DNA from: Athripsodes cinereus
Taxonomy: Eukaryota; Arthropoda; Insecta; Trichoptera; Leptoceridae
Assembly (NCBI GenBank): GCA_947579605.1
Contig: OX388317.1
Span: 20,169,384 to 20,233,383, forward strand
DNA length: 64,000 nucleotides
Direction of reading: 5' to 3'
Shown: piece by piece, positions 10,231 through 20,176 of the stretch
How the letters are laid out: each line of letters starts with the position of its first letter
How positions within the stretch are numbered: the stretch's first letter is position 1
Program-made: the position numbers and the translations under genes
The notes under the pieces: generated by a model
What the model was told of the DNA's origin: nothing
What the model saw: the letters and a program-made list of their open reading frames with translations, nothing else
Databases searched by the model: none

Positions 10231-11030
10231 TTTTGTTTTCACTTGGTTTTAGTTTTTTTTCTTTTATTTTTATTTTTTTATGAAATTATGCAATATCCAA
10301 TATTAATTGAATATGTACATAGCGATAAGTTGGAAGTTATTTAATTCACGTAACGAATCCTAAGGGGGTTGTGAATTGAGTTTATTTTTTTTGTATTCTA
10401 TTTTTATTAATACAAATAAACAATTTTTACATATTATACAGTACAACTTAAATATTGAAATTTTCTATGACGATTTGAGTTTTTCTGTTTCAATTGTCTC
10501 TGATAAGTAGGGATCAATCATAATTTGACTTCAATCCTTTTATTTTTTATTTGATTTTTTTTGTATTGCAACAAATCAGGGTATCTGGGAATAGAGTAAT
10601 TAATATAAGACCTAATATATTGAATGATAATATATGTGTGCCCTTGCGGTGATTTTTCGCAAAACAGTGAAATCCTGAGTTGTTCAGGATAGTAATGTCA
10701 TTACTATGGTTAATCAATAAAATGCGAATTTGTATACATAAATATTCAGAGAAAAGGAACAATTGTCTCCCTAAGTTGATACTATAATATATTATAAGAT
10801 GTGCATGTGCCAAATTGATACTGTATACCTATAAATATTCTATGTGCATGAATGTGAACCTATTGCTAAATGTTTATGGTGAAATTATTTTTTTTCTCTT
10901 TGATTTGATTTATTGATTGATTGATTATCAGGAATAACAAAATTAGTTGTAACACACATAGCCTTAGGTTTTCTTTTGTTAAATGTTTTTTTTTTTTGCT
11001 TTTATATCTCAATAAACGTGAGTCATACCA
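10231..11030. other. Unannotated AT-rich spacer with a possible LINE scrap
   Basis: At about 10625-10675, GTGCCCTTGCGGTGATTTTT and CGCAAAACAG recall the LINE end at 15605-15850 (CCCTTGCGTGGG, CCGCAAAACGGC). The rest shows nothing. Confidence 0.3.
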
Positions 11031-11039
11031 AACTAAGAT

Positions 11040-11275
11040 TTTAATTTAAGTAGAGAGTAGGACACCCCACTTATCCCTCTGTCATAGAGCCAAAAGGCAA
11101 GAATAGAGAAAGAGAGAGAGAAACCGAACCAATAAGTAGATACTTTTGATCGGGACCTGCGCCTCCGCCTAAGGAGATAAGACTGAGCTAAGCCGGAGGC
11201 TGTGTTTTGGACACTGGCTGGATTCTAAAGGGGAGTAACCAGCGGAGAGTACGCAGGTACGTATCAAACTTAATT
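11040..11275 (+). other. GC-richer block ending in a splice-donor-like CAG|GTACGT
   Basis: Contains a purine run (GAGAAAGAGAGAGAGAAACC), GGGACCTGCGCCTCCGCC and an end GCGGAGAGTACGCAG followed by GTACGT, a good donor match. It could be a 5' leader exon. No open frame of note and no partner exon were found. Confidence 0.2.
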
Positions 11276-12129
11276 TATGTTTTGATATTTGATTTATTAT
11301 TGTCCTACTTCACAATGTACATCCTTTTGTGTCTTTTTATGATTGACATTACTTTATATTTAAAAAAATTACTTATTTTCAAAATGGGCATTGAAGAGAG
11401 AGCGTAGTATAAAAGATTTCCAAGGCAGCGGTTTAACGTAAAATGCATCATTCTTTTATGAAAAACTATCACTAAGTAGGTTCTTATTTATTTAATATAA
11501 AGTTATCGCAGTATTGCTTCGATGAAACGTGCCGTAGTTAAAAATAGTATTTTTCCTCATTTTTCTTCATTTAGGAGACATATAAAATGCAATATTTTTT
11601 GCAATGCGAGGTAGAATTGTCGTTCTATGTTTGTAGGTAGTACATATTCCAACATGTCCGGTTTGTGCATTGAAGTAAATAAAAAACTTAACAAAATAAT
11701 CATGAGTTTGTACGTATAAAAAATATATCCAGTCCAAATTTGCAAACAAAGGACTCTGAATGGACATCATTTTGAGAAACGGCTGAAAAATAATTTCACT
11801 GTTATTTTTTATAAATCATGTATTCACTACTAAACAAATATTTTGTTATTTCTTCAACAGGTTCAAAATTTAGTATCCAAAAATGTCTATTGATTGTTAA
11901 TCTTTTATTTATATTTCCCAATTTACTTTTTATATTTGCTCATTTTTTATATAAAGAAACGTATAAACAATTTTTTTTCATTTGATTTGTAAAATTTGTA
12001 TTTCGTCATTTTCAAAAAAATTACTTTTTTTTCAATGCTTTTGAGACTGTCTAGTGATACTTATTCAATATAAAATATTACAATATCATTGTTTATTGAT
12101 TGAGTCGACGTTGATTTTGTAAAACTCCA
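11276..12129. other. Unannotated AT-rich spacer
   Basis: Nothing recognised beyond AT-rich frames with no coding character. Confidence 0.5.
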
Positions 12130-12307
12130 TTATATTGATATAATGAAAACAAAATTGTTTTTGGTTTTACTACGATTTATTTGTTAAATAAGTAACCAGG
12201 TTTCGACCTATGAGGTCATTGTCAAACAATGACCTCATAGGTCGAAACCGGTCGAAATAAATCGTAGTAAAACCAAAAACAATGTTGTTTTCATTGTATC
12301 AATATTA
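12130..12307. mobile_element. 178-bp nested foldback element
   Basis: Outer arms (12130-12183 and about 12254-12307) read TGATA(T/C)AATGAAAACAA and TGGTTTTACTACGATTTATT in inverted orientation. Inside, a 24-bp perfect hairpin (12199-12222 with 12226-12249, 3-nt loop) carries GACCTCATAGGTCGAAACC. The word GGTC-GAAAC after a short stem resembles the stem II/GAAA part of hammerhead motifs in Penelope-like terminal repeats, but the CTGATGA half is not intact. There is no coding sequence. Confidence 0.6.
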
Positions 12308-13041
12308 TAATATCGTTTAATAAAAATATTGAAAATTTTAAAAGCCACCAAGTAGAAAGCAATTTTCACATTAACATTACAAAAAGAAATGGTAAAATAC
12401 ATATATATGTTAAAGAAATGTCATTAACATTTCATTTTTAAAGAACACTTTCACTGTATAGTAACTGTTATTTAATAACGTTCTTTATTTTCACAGTTGA
12501 AATCGTAACTAATCGTAGTCAGTCCGTCTAGGGTCCCTGTAGTAAAAACCATCTACATCTCTTTCCCAATGATGAACGACTAAAAAATATAAAGGGAGAT
12601 AATGGATTTATTTTTTATGCTGACAACTGAACGTAATGGAATAGGTTTTTACTAAAGATTTTCACTCCATTTTATCAGATCTAAATCGTATTATAGTCAA
12701 TCAGATTTGCCTGTTTTCAATTAATAATATTGGATTAATGGATTCTAACCAATAGTACATAGTTTTCAAACTCCATGTAAAGAATATGTTTTCTAAAAAT
12801 AAATCTACATAAGACTATCACAGATGAAAAAGTGAATTCGCATATAACGTAAAGATTTTATGAAGGCTCTTATTTTTTTATTTGCCTGGCGAATTGGTTC
12901 AGTTGAGCGTTAATTAATTACATAATCAAAAGTGTACTAGTTAAACGCTTCAACATATTTTCTAATATAGAAATATCATTTTATTTATTAATTCTGATAT
13001 CCTCATGTTTCCATTGTAATTATGATTTTTTTGGCAGGAAC
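12308..13041. other. Unannotated AT-rich spacer
   Basis: No supportable feature. Confidence 0.5.
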
Positions 13042-13109
13042 AATTATAGTTGTAGATACTCGCTTCGGCGGTACATATACTTAAATTGGAATTGGAATTA
13101 TAGTTGTAG
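13042..13109 (+). pseudogene. U6 snRNA 5' fragment between 14-bp target-site duplications
   Basis: Bases 13056-13095 contain CTCGCTTCGGCGGTACATAT then ACTTAAATTGGAA. This is the first about 36 nucleotides of U6 snRNA (conserved GCTTCGGCAG and CATATACTAAAATTGGAA) with a few substitutions. AATTATAGTTGTAG occurs perfectly on both sides (13042-13055 and 13096-13109). There is no poly-A and no downstream U6 sequence, so this is a 3'-truncated, tailless retropseudogene made by a LINE's target-primed machinery. It lacks the U6 catalytic core and cannot be functional. Confidence 0.85.
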
Positions 13110-13352
13110 GTTAATAAGAGCTCAGAAGTATCTCAAAACAGTCTTGAAGGTTAATTTTTTATTATTATATTTATGAAGATACAAATTATTTCCAGTTACT
13201 TACCTACTTCTCAGCGTATTCTATAGATTTGCTACTATTAAAAAAAAAGAAAACAACCGGTTTCGATAGATTTGGTTCGTCAGTTTTGATACATTTCAAT
13301 TAAGTTTTACGCGGTTTTATTACATTTAAATTATGTGCTTTTTCTCATGTTC

Positions 13353-13631
13353 GTATTATGCTATTTCTAATCGCATGGAGCACCCGGTAAAGAATTGGTC
13401 TCCCAATATTCTCTGTAAGTTTTTGAGCGTCCTGTAAAAGGCAGGTGTTCGAAAAATAAAGACATTTTAGGTATATCTGAAATTCAGCGATGCAGTTTGC
13501 CCCCCATCCTGAATATCTTAATTTAACATTGACACGGATAGGACAGCTTGCATGTTTATTAAATGCTGCTGCTGATCTGCTGGCTATTCCACTTGTGGGA
13601 TATGCCGTGATGGTATAGTAGTAGTAGTAGT
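13353..13631 (+). mobile_element. SINE-A, near full length
   Basis: One of the most complete copies of the family I call SINE-A. Landmarks in order: TGGAGCACCCGGTAAAGAAT, GTCCTGTAAAAGGCAGGTGT, CAGCGATG, CCATCCTGAATATCTTAA, TTGCATGTTTATTAAATGC, GCTGGCTATTCCACTTGTGG, ATATGCCGTGATGGTATAG, then a TAG trinucleotide tail. The family is non-coding. Its 3' end resembles that of the LINE at 46675-48045. A clear tRNA-like head is not evident, although AGGTGTTCGAAAA is a weak B-box-like word. Confidence 0.75.
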
Positions 13632-13764
13632 ATTTCTCATGTTGCACATTAAGGCCTTCCAGTAAAAAACAGGTTTTGGTTAGAAGAGCTTAGGATCTGA
13701 AATTCCCGTCTTCTGAAATATCCGGAATCGAGAAAGAATCTTCAATAATTTTAATAAGCTACCT

Positions 13765-13855
13765 AGTTTTGGTGCGTTTTGCTTATATGCTTTTCGGTTT
13801 TGGTGTATTTTGCTTACATGATATCTGATTTTGGTGTATTTTGCTTATTTCACGG
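13765..13855 (+). repeat. Imperfect tandem repeat, three copies
   Basis: TTTTGGTG(C/T)(G/A)TTTTGCTTA recurs three times at spacings of about 30-34 bp with variable spacer. Confidence 0.6.
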
Positions 13856-13859
13856 TTTC

Positions 13860-14270
13860 AATATTACCTTATAGCTGGCAAGTGTGTAAAAACCGAATCC
13901 TTTAATATTTATGACGGACCTTTTCAGTTAATATTAAATAATCTTTTGTAGACTTAACAGACGTGACGGACAGGGTCCGTTTATAATCCTTAAAAGATTA
14001 TTTATATTCCGACCTCGGTAACGATGAAGAGTGAAGACCCTTATTTAAAATACAATAAATTGAATGATAAAATTAATAGTTAATTAATTACATTATTAAG
14101 ATTCAACCTAAGTATTCTAGTCCTGATTAATATTAAAATATCCTATTTGTTTTAATTTTATACGGATAATAATTTGATTATCTTATGAAATATTTATTCA
14201 TCTTAGCATATAAATTAATCATTTTAATTCTTGAACATTCTTCCATTAAATGTTATTATGTCAAAATTAC
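13860..14270. other. Unannotated AT-rich spacer
   Basis: Nothing recognised. Confidence 0.5.
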
Positions 14271-14275
14271 TTAGT

Positions 14276-14345
14276 TTATCTATCCATCTATACCATCACG
14301 GCACATCTTTCACAAGTGGGTAGCCAGAGCACTAAATTCATGCCT
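14276..14345 (-). repeat. SINE-A 3' end fragment
   Basis: CTATACCATCACGGCACATC and CACAAGTGGGTAGCCAG are the reverse complement of the SINE-A 3' end. The match fades after about 60 bases. Confidence 0.65.
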
Positions 14346-14537
14346 ATAAAAATATCTTATTCATGACAGATGGCATGCGTCCTCACTCGTTAGCGAATTC
14401 ATGAAGTGTATTATTATTCGTAATATTTTACGAAAACCTGCCTTATACATACACTGCTAGGAGAAAAATATTCAATTACCTTCAAACAAAAATTAAATAC
14501 CTATTCCTTTATACCTAGAATAAGTAATTATGTATGA

Positions 14538-14742
14538 CTGGGGTTGTACAAGGGAGGAGGGGAAGGGGCAGAGTGCCAATAAGATGGAGCGACCAAATTA
14601 AGGAGGCCACACAGAGCTCACTTCACGGGGCCTTACACATGGCGGAGGATCGCTCAACATGGAGACAGAACAAAGGTCTACAGAACAAAGCATGATGGTC
14701 ACGATCCTTTGGATTGAGGGACCGACGGAGATGATGATATTC
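14538..14742 (+). pseudogene. LINE ORF2 C-terminal fragment with GAT tail
   Basis: Plus-strand frame: GRGRVPIRWSDQIKEATQSS, then HMAEDRSTWRQN. The pattern GRGR.P.RW.D.I...W/H.AEDR..WR is the familiar end of RTE/jockey-type ORF2. The fragment finishes in GGAGATGATGATATT. It is 5'-truncated and only about 50 codons long. Confidence 0.65.
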
Positions 14743-14835
14743 CTTTTTTTATTTATTTATTTCTTATGGATGATACAGCTAAAACAATAAATATAACAAC
14801 TAATTATGTACAACAATGAGCAATCCAATGGGGAA
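14743..14835 (-). repeat. LINE 3' tail on the minus strand
   Basis: TTTTTTATTTATTTATTTC then GATGATACAGCTAAAACAAT. The GATACAGC word also occurs in the tail inserted at 19487-19649 in the other orientation. Confidence 0.4.
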
Positions 14836-15604
14836 CATGCATGTGTGAGGAATATGAATAAATGTTATCAATTCATATTAATAAATATACGCTGATCACG
14901 ATTATCCTAATAAGAAACGATAAAATAAAACTTTTCATTCATTATTTTCATTTTAAAAATCCATATTTTCTGTTATTGAATTAGTCCGGTGTGACGTCGC
15001 TAGGCGCTATTTTGTATTGCCACACATTTCGCTCTTAGTACTGTTTGTAGCGCCTAATATTGTCAAACACTGCTCCGCCACGAGTGGACCTTTTTGCGGC
15101 GAAGTGCGAAAATTGCTTTTTTAAATGGTGATAAAAACCTTAAAAATGCACATTTAAAAATATAAAAAGCCCCATAATTTTTCTAATTTTCTGTACTATT
15201 TTTTGGGTTGAAATTTTTTTTTGTGAAAGTTCCCCATTAAGATCCCTTTCTTACCAACTAATAAACATAAATTTGAAGTACTTTATTAAATAAAAAGATG
15301 AAAAGATAATATATAAATTAATATTGCAATACTTGTATTCTTGTTTGTAAAATCGTTTTTTAATTTATTGTTTTGTTTGTGTATTAAACTTATTGATTTT
15401 ATGATAGATAGAACTTTATATGTTTTATTATTTTTTTATGTTTTTATAATAATTTCATAAAAAACGAGTCGCATGATGATGAAATACATAAATAAAAAAA
15501 TATAATTAATAAATAAATGGTGTCAATACACAAGATACTAGCTAACGAACGAAATCTTACAACTAACTCAAATTAGTTCAAGATGAGCATACAAAATAAA
15601 TAAT
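14836..15604. other. Spacer with a small GC-richer patch
   Basis: At 14990-15120 a G+C-richer patch contains TAGGCGCTA and, about 45 bp on, TAGCGCCTA in inverted orientation. It might be a decayed MITE end. The rest shows nothing. Confidence 0.3.
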
Positions 15605-15850
15605 TGTTCACTCTTGAGAGTATGGAGGTGTTCAAGGCGAGATTAAAGACCCTATTGTTTAGGGGGTGTAATGATTCTTGAATGAACCCTTGCGTGGGTT
15701 TTTCCGCAAAACGGCGCATCTTAAAAAAAATGTCTAGTTTATTATAATAAGATATTAATAAAACTTGTGTGATGTGCCACAGGGTGGTTTTAAAATAAAG
15801 TAACTATAAACTACCCACCGCAGGAAGGAGTGAGTATATTATTATTATTA
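15605..15850 (+). pseudogene. LINE 3' end (ARLKTLLFRG family)
   Basis: A short plus-strand frame ends MEVFKARLKTLLFRGCNDS then stop, a typical CR1/jockey-style ORF2 terminus. Downstream are CCGCAAAACGGCGCATCTTA, AATAAAACTTGTGTGATGTG and a TAT-rich tail. The same 3' sequence occurs in reverse at 31095-31320. Confidence 0.6.
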
Positions 15851-16945
15851 AAATAATATAAGGATGTTTTATAATACAGGTTGGTCTAAAATAAACTTAC
15901 ACAGGTGCGTGTCAAAATAATAATGTCCATAAATTATAGCAGGCGCCTGACATCATGAGATAACGGCCGGATTTGCGGACCCAAAATCTACACCATGAAA
16001 TAAACCTCTAGGAGTTAGGAATGTAGTATTTAACTTAGATACAGACTGAACAGCCTAGAATTATTTAATTAATTATAAATAAAACACTTCGTTAGTATAT
16101 CCACTGTGTCTTCTTGAATGATCTATCTTAAGAACAAGAGTTACAAAAATAAATCATAAAATCTTTCGATGTATGCATTCAATTGCCTGTGGTCTCAGTT
16201 CTGGTTAATGTTTTCCCTCGACTTGGTCAGCCAATTTTCTGCTCTTAGCTGTATTGTATAAAATACTTTCAATCGCTATTTTATTCACATCCAACGATGT
16301 GACAAATTAATCAATATTTTGAAGCTAATATCACTTTAATTGATATTTTTGTAACCATTTTATCAAGAATACAAAGCTAATGATGAAATAGATAATACTC
16401 GAAATGTTTTATTTATTAAAAAAAAATACCTAAGCCGTGAGCTTATAGAAGGTAAATCAATGGTTCGTATCTTAAAAGCTATCCTAACGAATATGCGTCT
16501 AAAGATTGCTTCGAATGACCAAATATTCAAATGTTCACAATTGTTGTTATATTTCAGATCAGCAATTGTGATATTTATCTGTCTTATTCATTAAGAAAAA
16601 ATATTATTCTAGGTTTGTAATTGATACAATTTACTAATTCTCACATTGCCTGTAACAAACCTTGCGAGTGTTTTCTCTCTATAGTTGAGTGAGTCTGGTA
16701 GCTATGGGCTTCGCATACAAAATACCATTATTCTCAATAATGGCAAGTATACATTTACTACCCATTATATTATAAAATAGACTGTCTCTGTACCTTGTTA
16801 CATAGTACCTACTCTAGTAGAGAAGAACCATCAGTTCTAGTATTTCAATACGTTTTTAGTTAATGGTTAGTTGTGGAAAACATTACTGGCTTCAAAGTAC
16901 GGTTAATAAGTTGTTTCGATTTTCAAATTTCAAATAAATAACTAC
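15851..16945. other. Mostly unannotated spacer
   Basis: AAATAAAACACTTCGTTAGT and ATATCCACTGTG at 16078-16112 match short repeats near 23315 and, inverted, 35265. Otherwise I see nothing. Confidence 0.4.
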
Positions 16946-17190
16946 ACCGTCACCATCACGGCATATTTCACAAGTGGGGTAGCCAGCAAACCACCTGCAC
17001 CAATAAACACGAAAGCTGTCGTCTCCGTGCCAACAAAAAATAAGCCTTCAAGATGGTGACTATACTTTTCGCTAAATTTGAGATGTAAACTGTCTTTGTA
17101 TTTTTATAATCCTGCCTTTTACATAATAGGTACTCAAAAACTTATGGAAAACCAATTCTTTACCGAATGCTCCACGAAATTTTTAACATC
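16946..17190 (-). mobile_element. SINE-A, near full length
   Basis: Reverse-orientation landmarks in order: CACCATCACGGCATATTTCA, AAGTGGGGTAGCCAGCAAAC, CTGTCGTCTCCGTGCCAA, TTCAAGATGGTGAC, CTGCCTTTTAC, TTCTTTACCGAATGCTCCAC. The element spans both family ends but is diverged. Confidence 0.7.
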
Positions 17191-17267
17191 ATCAATTACA
17201 TAACAAAATCAACAAATCAATTTAAATATGCAGTGGCAAAAGTATCACTATACCTACTAGCGATTGC

Positions 17268-17410
17268 TTCTATCTATCTATACCATCACAGCATATCCCA
17301 CAAGTGGGGTAGCCAGCAGACCAGCTGCATGTAAGAAACATGCAAGCTGTTCTCTCCGTACCAATATAAAATCAAGACATTCAGGATGAGTGGCAAACTT
17401 CATCGCTTCT
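17268..17410 (-). mobile_element. SINE-A, truncated
   Basis: CTATCTATACCATCACAGCA, CAAGTGGGGTAGCCAGCAGA, CATGCAAGCTGTTCTCTCCG and ACATTCAGGATGAGTGGC are all present. It stops at the CATCGCT landmark, so the 5' half is missing. Confidence 0.75.
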
Positions 17411-17654
17411 ATCTAACCACATTATATTACGTTTATTTACATTACGTTTCACGTAATATATGTAGAATGTAGATACATAATTACTACATGTTACACATAA
17501 TTGACAAGACGACACGTGGTTTTATTATGTTTACGAAGACATATTTGAACGCAAGTTCATTCTGTTTATTCGTTAACATACGAAAACTATTTATTGGAAC
17601 CAAAGGTTTTTCAAAACTTAATATCCACAATTTATATAAAACTACTATACTACT

Positions 17655-17820
17655 ACTATATTTTTTTTATTTATTTATTTTATTCTTCTTGCACATCATC
17701 ATTCATATAACAAATAAAATAAAGCAATATACACAAGAAAAAATGTGAAAAAAGATGTGCAGTGGCGAGATTATCACTATATAGTGATTTCTTCCATCTA
17801 ACCACGTCACATTAACACTA
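17655..17820 (-). repeat. LINE 3' tail, GTTAG..GGAAGA.ATC family
   Basis: On the minus strand GTGGTTAGATGGAAGAAATC, CTATATAGTGATAATCTCGC and GTGCAAGAAGAATAAAATAA run into a T/A tail. Closest relative is 28797-28930 (same CATCATCATT, GAGATTATCACTAT words). Confidence 0.65.
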
Positions 17821-17892
17821 AACAGAAATAGAAATAATAATAAAAACACAAACATTATAAAAAATAGCCACACAAATTAGTTTGAAAAAAAA

Positions 17893-18090
17893 TACCCTCA
17901 CGCCGTGTCCCAGGTGGGGTAGGCTGAGAGAACGGAACGTCATGTTGATCTATCCTTACATACATCTTTCGCTTCCTCTACGTTCATCCAGTTTCTCATA
18001 CATGCACCCCGATTCCTTTTACTTAACACGCGACCGTCCTTGAGAATTTGCTCCACGTGGTCAAGCCATGTAGTTTTTTTTATATGAAAA
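17893..18090 (-). pseudogene. LINE ORF2 C-terminal fragment (second LINE type)
   Basis: On the plus strand ATACCCTCACGCCGTGTCCC, then AGGTGGGGTAGGCTGAGAGA. This is the reverse complement of the coding end ...SAYPTWDT and tail seen at 46675-48045. Coding resemblance continues through the RVLSKR and LDHV region and ends near 18075. Confidence 0.65.
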
Positions 18091-18750
18091 CCAATTATCC
18101 GCTAATCAAAAGCTGATTTCAAGCGGTATTATACCTACTGTAAGAAACATCTCAATTTTAATGACTTTTGGTGGAATATTTATTTATTCGCTTTCAATTC
18201 AATTGGTATTCTAGACTTCGGTGAATTACTAAATATATTTTATTTTCAGTAAAACATTTTTTGTAGTATAGGTAAAATCCGATTTCTTCAATTTACTGTC
18301 AAACCGGTATCTTGACTTTCGGTGAAACCGTTATTTTTTTTACTTTCGATATAAACGGTTTTTTCGAGTTTCGGTGAAATCGATTAACTCACTTCAATAC
18401 GCCTATAAATACTCTTAATAATATTATACAGCAATATACGTGTTGAAAGTACTTTATATTGGGATTATAATAATTTTTAATTTGTTTGTTATGTTGTGTT
18501 GTTATTATTAAATTTCACAACACAGTACTTTCTTGCTTATATAGATTATCCTATTTCATATTATAACACAGTATTAAAACAATTTTAATCAAAACTTTAT
18601 CCTTGGGATTTATATTAAGGATTGAGAGAACCTATCAAAATTTGATAATAAATTTTATTTATATTTTACTTTTATATTATTTCATAGAAAAAAATAGTAA
18701 CAACAAATTTAATTGCAGATATTAAGATATATCTTTTACTAATACTATTT
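18091..18750. other. Unannotated AT-rich spacer
   Basis: TTTCGGTGAAA-type words recur at 18210-18385, which suggests a decayed short repeat. Nothing else is visible. Confidence 0.4.
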
Positions 18751-18751
18751 C

Positions 18752-18830
18752 TAATATCCCACAAGTGGGGTAGCCAGCAAACCAGCCGCATGCATAAAGT
18801 GCCAAAGATTGAGACATTCAGAGGTGTTAA
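18752..18830 (-). repeat. SINE-A 3' fragment
   Basis: ATATCCCACAAGTGGGGTAG and CCAGCAAACCAGCCGCATGC match the family's 3' part, followed by AGACATTCAG after a deletion. Confidence 0.7.
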
Positions 18831-19228
18831 AGGACTATAATTTCATTATTAAAGGATTTTAATAATATTATTTATCAAGTCTGATATCTGATCTATGTCA
18901 TATATCTAGGTATCTATAGATATGATATACAGTGGAACCTCTCATAACGAGTAATTCACATAACGAGCAAAAAAAAATGTAAAAAAGTTGCTTCCATAAC
19001 GAGCGATATTTCGCATAACGAGTTACATAGAAAGGGTAGGTAAGTCCTTTTTTAACGACATTCACTTGTGACTTTGTGAGCCGGGACTTCCGCGCCTGTA
19101 CATCAGTCTGTGTTTAGCACTCGCTCCGTTAGCGCATGGTTTTGCATGTGATCACCCATTCTTTCAAAATTTGTATTGAGTTTATTATTAATTTTTTATG
19201 TGCATTTAAGTATTATTATCCGTTCAAA

Positions 19229-19366
19229 TGACAACGATATCAGAGCGCAGGGAATGTCGTGGGAAGAGGTGACGCAATTGGCACAGAGACGCTCTGAATG
19301 GAGGAGGCTGGTTTCTGCCCTGTGCTCCCGAGAGGAGCGTTGAGGGCGATGATGATGATGATGATG
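19229..19366 (+). mobile_element. LINE 3' end inserted in the pogo-like element
   Basis: ATCCGTTCAAA is duplicated exactly at 19218-19228 and 19367-19377. The inserted frame reads DIRAQGMSWEEVTQLAQRRS, then EWRRLVSALCSREER and a stop. It is an ORF2 C-terminus followed by a GAT microsatellite tail. Sister fragments are at 23112-23250 (minus) and 28700-28775 (plus), and all begin near the same TGACAA.GA word. Confidence 0.8.
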
Positions 19367-19377
19367 ATCCGTTCAAA

Positions 19378-19780
19378 ATTGTCCCCGAAGAAAAAAACAC
19401 AAGACAGCCAGAAGAGAATAAAAATAACTGTTGAAATGAAACGTAAAATCATTGAAAAGCCAGAACATGGTGTGAGCGTGGCATATTAGAAATTAATTGG
19501 TAGTACATATGTTATTTCTTTTTTTCTTTTTGTATACCTATTGTTTTTTCTCTTTATGCATTATTTTTCTTGACTGTTCCTTTTTATTTGTATTATTTGT
19601 AAAAGCTGATACAGCCGTTTATTATGTAAATAAATAAATAAATAAATATCTAGCGCGCACATACCATCGGTCAACATCAACGATCTGCACTATTCTCAAG
19701 AACAAAGATAAAATTAAGAAGATGGATGCTTCAAAGGGAGTGTCAAAAATATCTACGAAACGGTTACGTTTACGGTTAGT
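19378..19780 (+). pseudogene. pogo/Tigger transposase N-terminal remnant, interrupted
   Basis: From 19381 the frame gives SPKKKTQDSQKRIKITVEMK, then RKIIEK, GVSVAY. After the insertion at 19487-19649 it resumes with LARTYHRSTSTICTILKNKD, then KIKKMDASKG. This is the N-terminal helix-turn-helix (CENP-B/Psq-type) region of pogo-like transposases, which binds the transposon ends. The likely initiator has become ATT. The frame ends soon after with no catalytic domain. It is a clear pseudogene. Confidence 0.7.
19487..19649 (+). repeat. LINE 3' UTR inserted in transposase remnant
   Basis: Non-coding sequence containing AAGCTGATACAGCCGTTTAT and ending in AAATAAATAAATAAATAAAT splits the transposase frame between GVSVAY and LARTY. 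A 4-bp ATAT occurs on both sides, so the target duplication is short or eroded. Confidence 0.6.
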
Positions 19781-20176
19781 TTTCTAGTTAAAAATGGTTA
19801 ATTATTTTGCCATAAATTTATATTTTTATTTAACTAAGTTTTTTTTCTAATCTAAATTGTATAACAAGTTGTTACACTCTTTTATAGGTAATTTTATTTG
19901 AATAAACGTTAATAAAAAAAATCATTAAGTACTCCAAGAATACTTATTCTTTCGGCATGGAACGCATTATTGTATTTTACATTGATTTCTATGGAAAAAA
20001 ATGTTTCGCATAACGAGTGTTTCGCATAACGAGTAAGAGTCTGGAACGAATTAAACTCGTTATGAGAGGTTCCACTGTATATCTATAGATAGATAGATGA
20101 CACCTGATAAACAACTTAAAGTTATTTTATTAAACATGGAGAATTTTTTGAAATTATATGTGAAAAGTTATATTAG

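Larger units (their letters stand above)
18930..20077 (+). mobile_element. pogo/Tigger-like Tc1-mariner element with nested insertions
   Basis: The ends are perfect inverted repeats beginning CAGTGGAACCTCTCATAACG, with TA on both sides (18928-18929 and 20078-20079) as expected for Tc1/mariner insertion. Seven CATAACGAG words lie near the ends, four left and three right (the last inside the inverted right end). They are likely transposase-binding or structural repeats. Transposase N-terminal remnants are present (see next entry). Two retroelement ends are inserted inside, at 19229-19366 and about 19487-19649. Total length is 1148 bp. The catalytic DDE region is absent, so it is non-autonomous. 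Confidence 0.85.

Noticed and set aside
9061..11275. LTR retrotransposon
   Set aside because: A PBS-like phrase and a GGGGG tract near 10365 are present, but I found no matching LTR pair and no gag or pol coding sequence.
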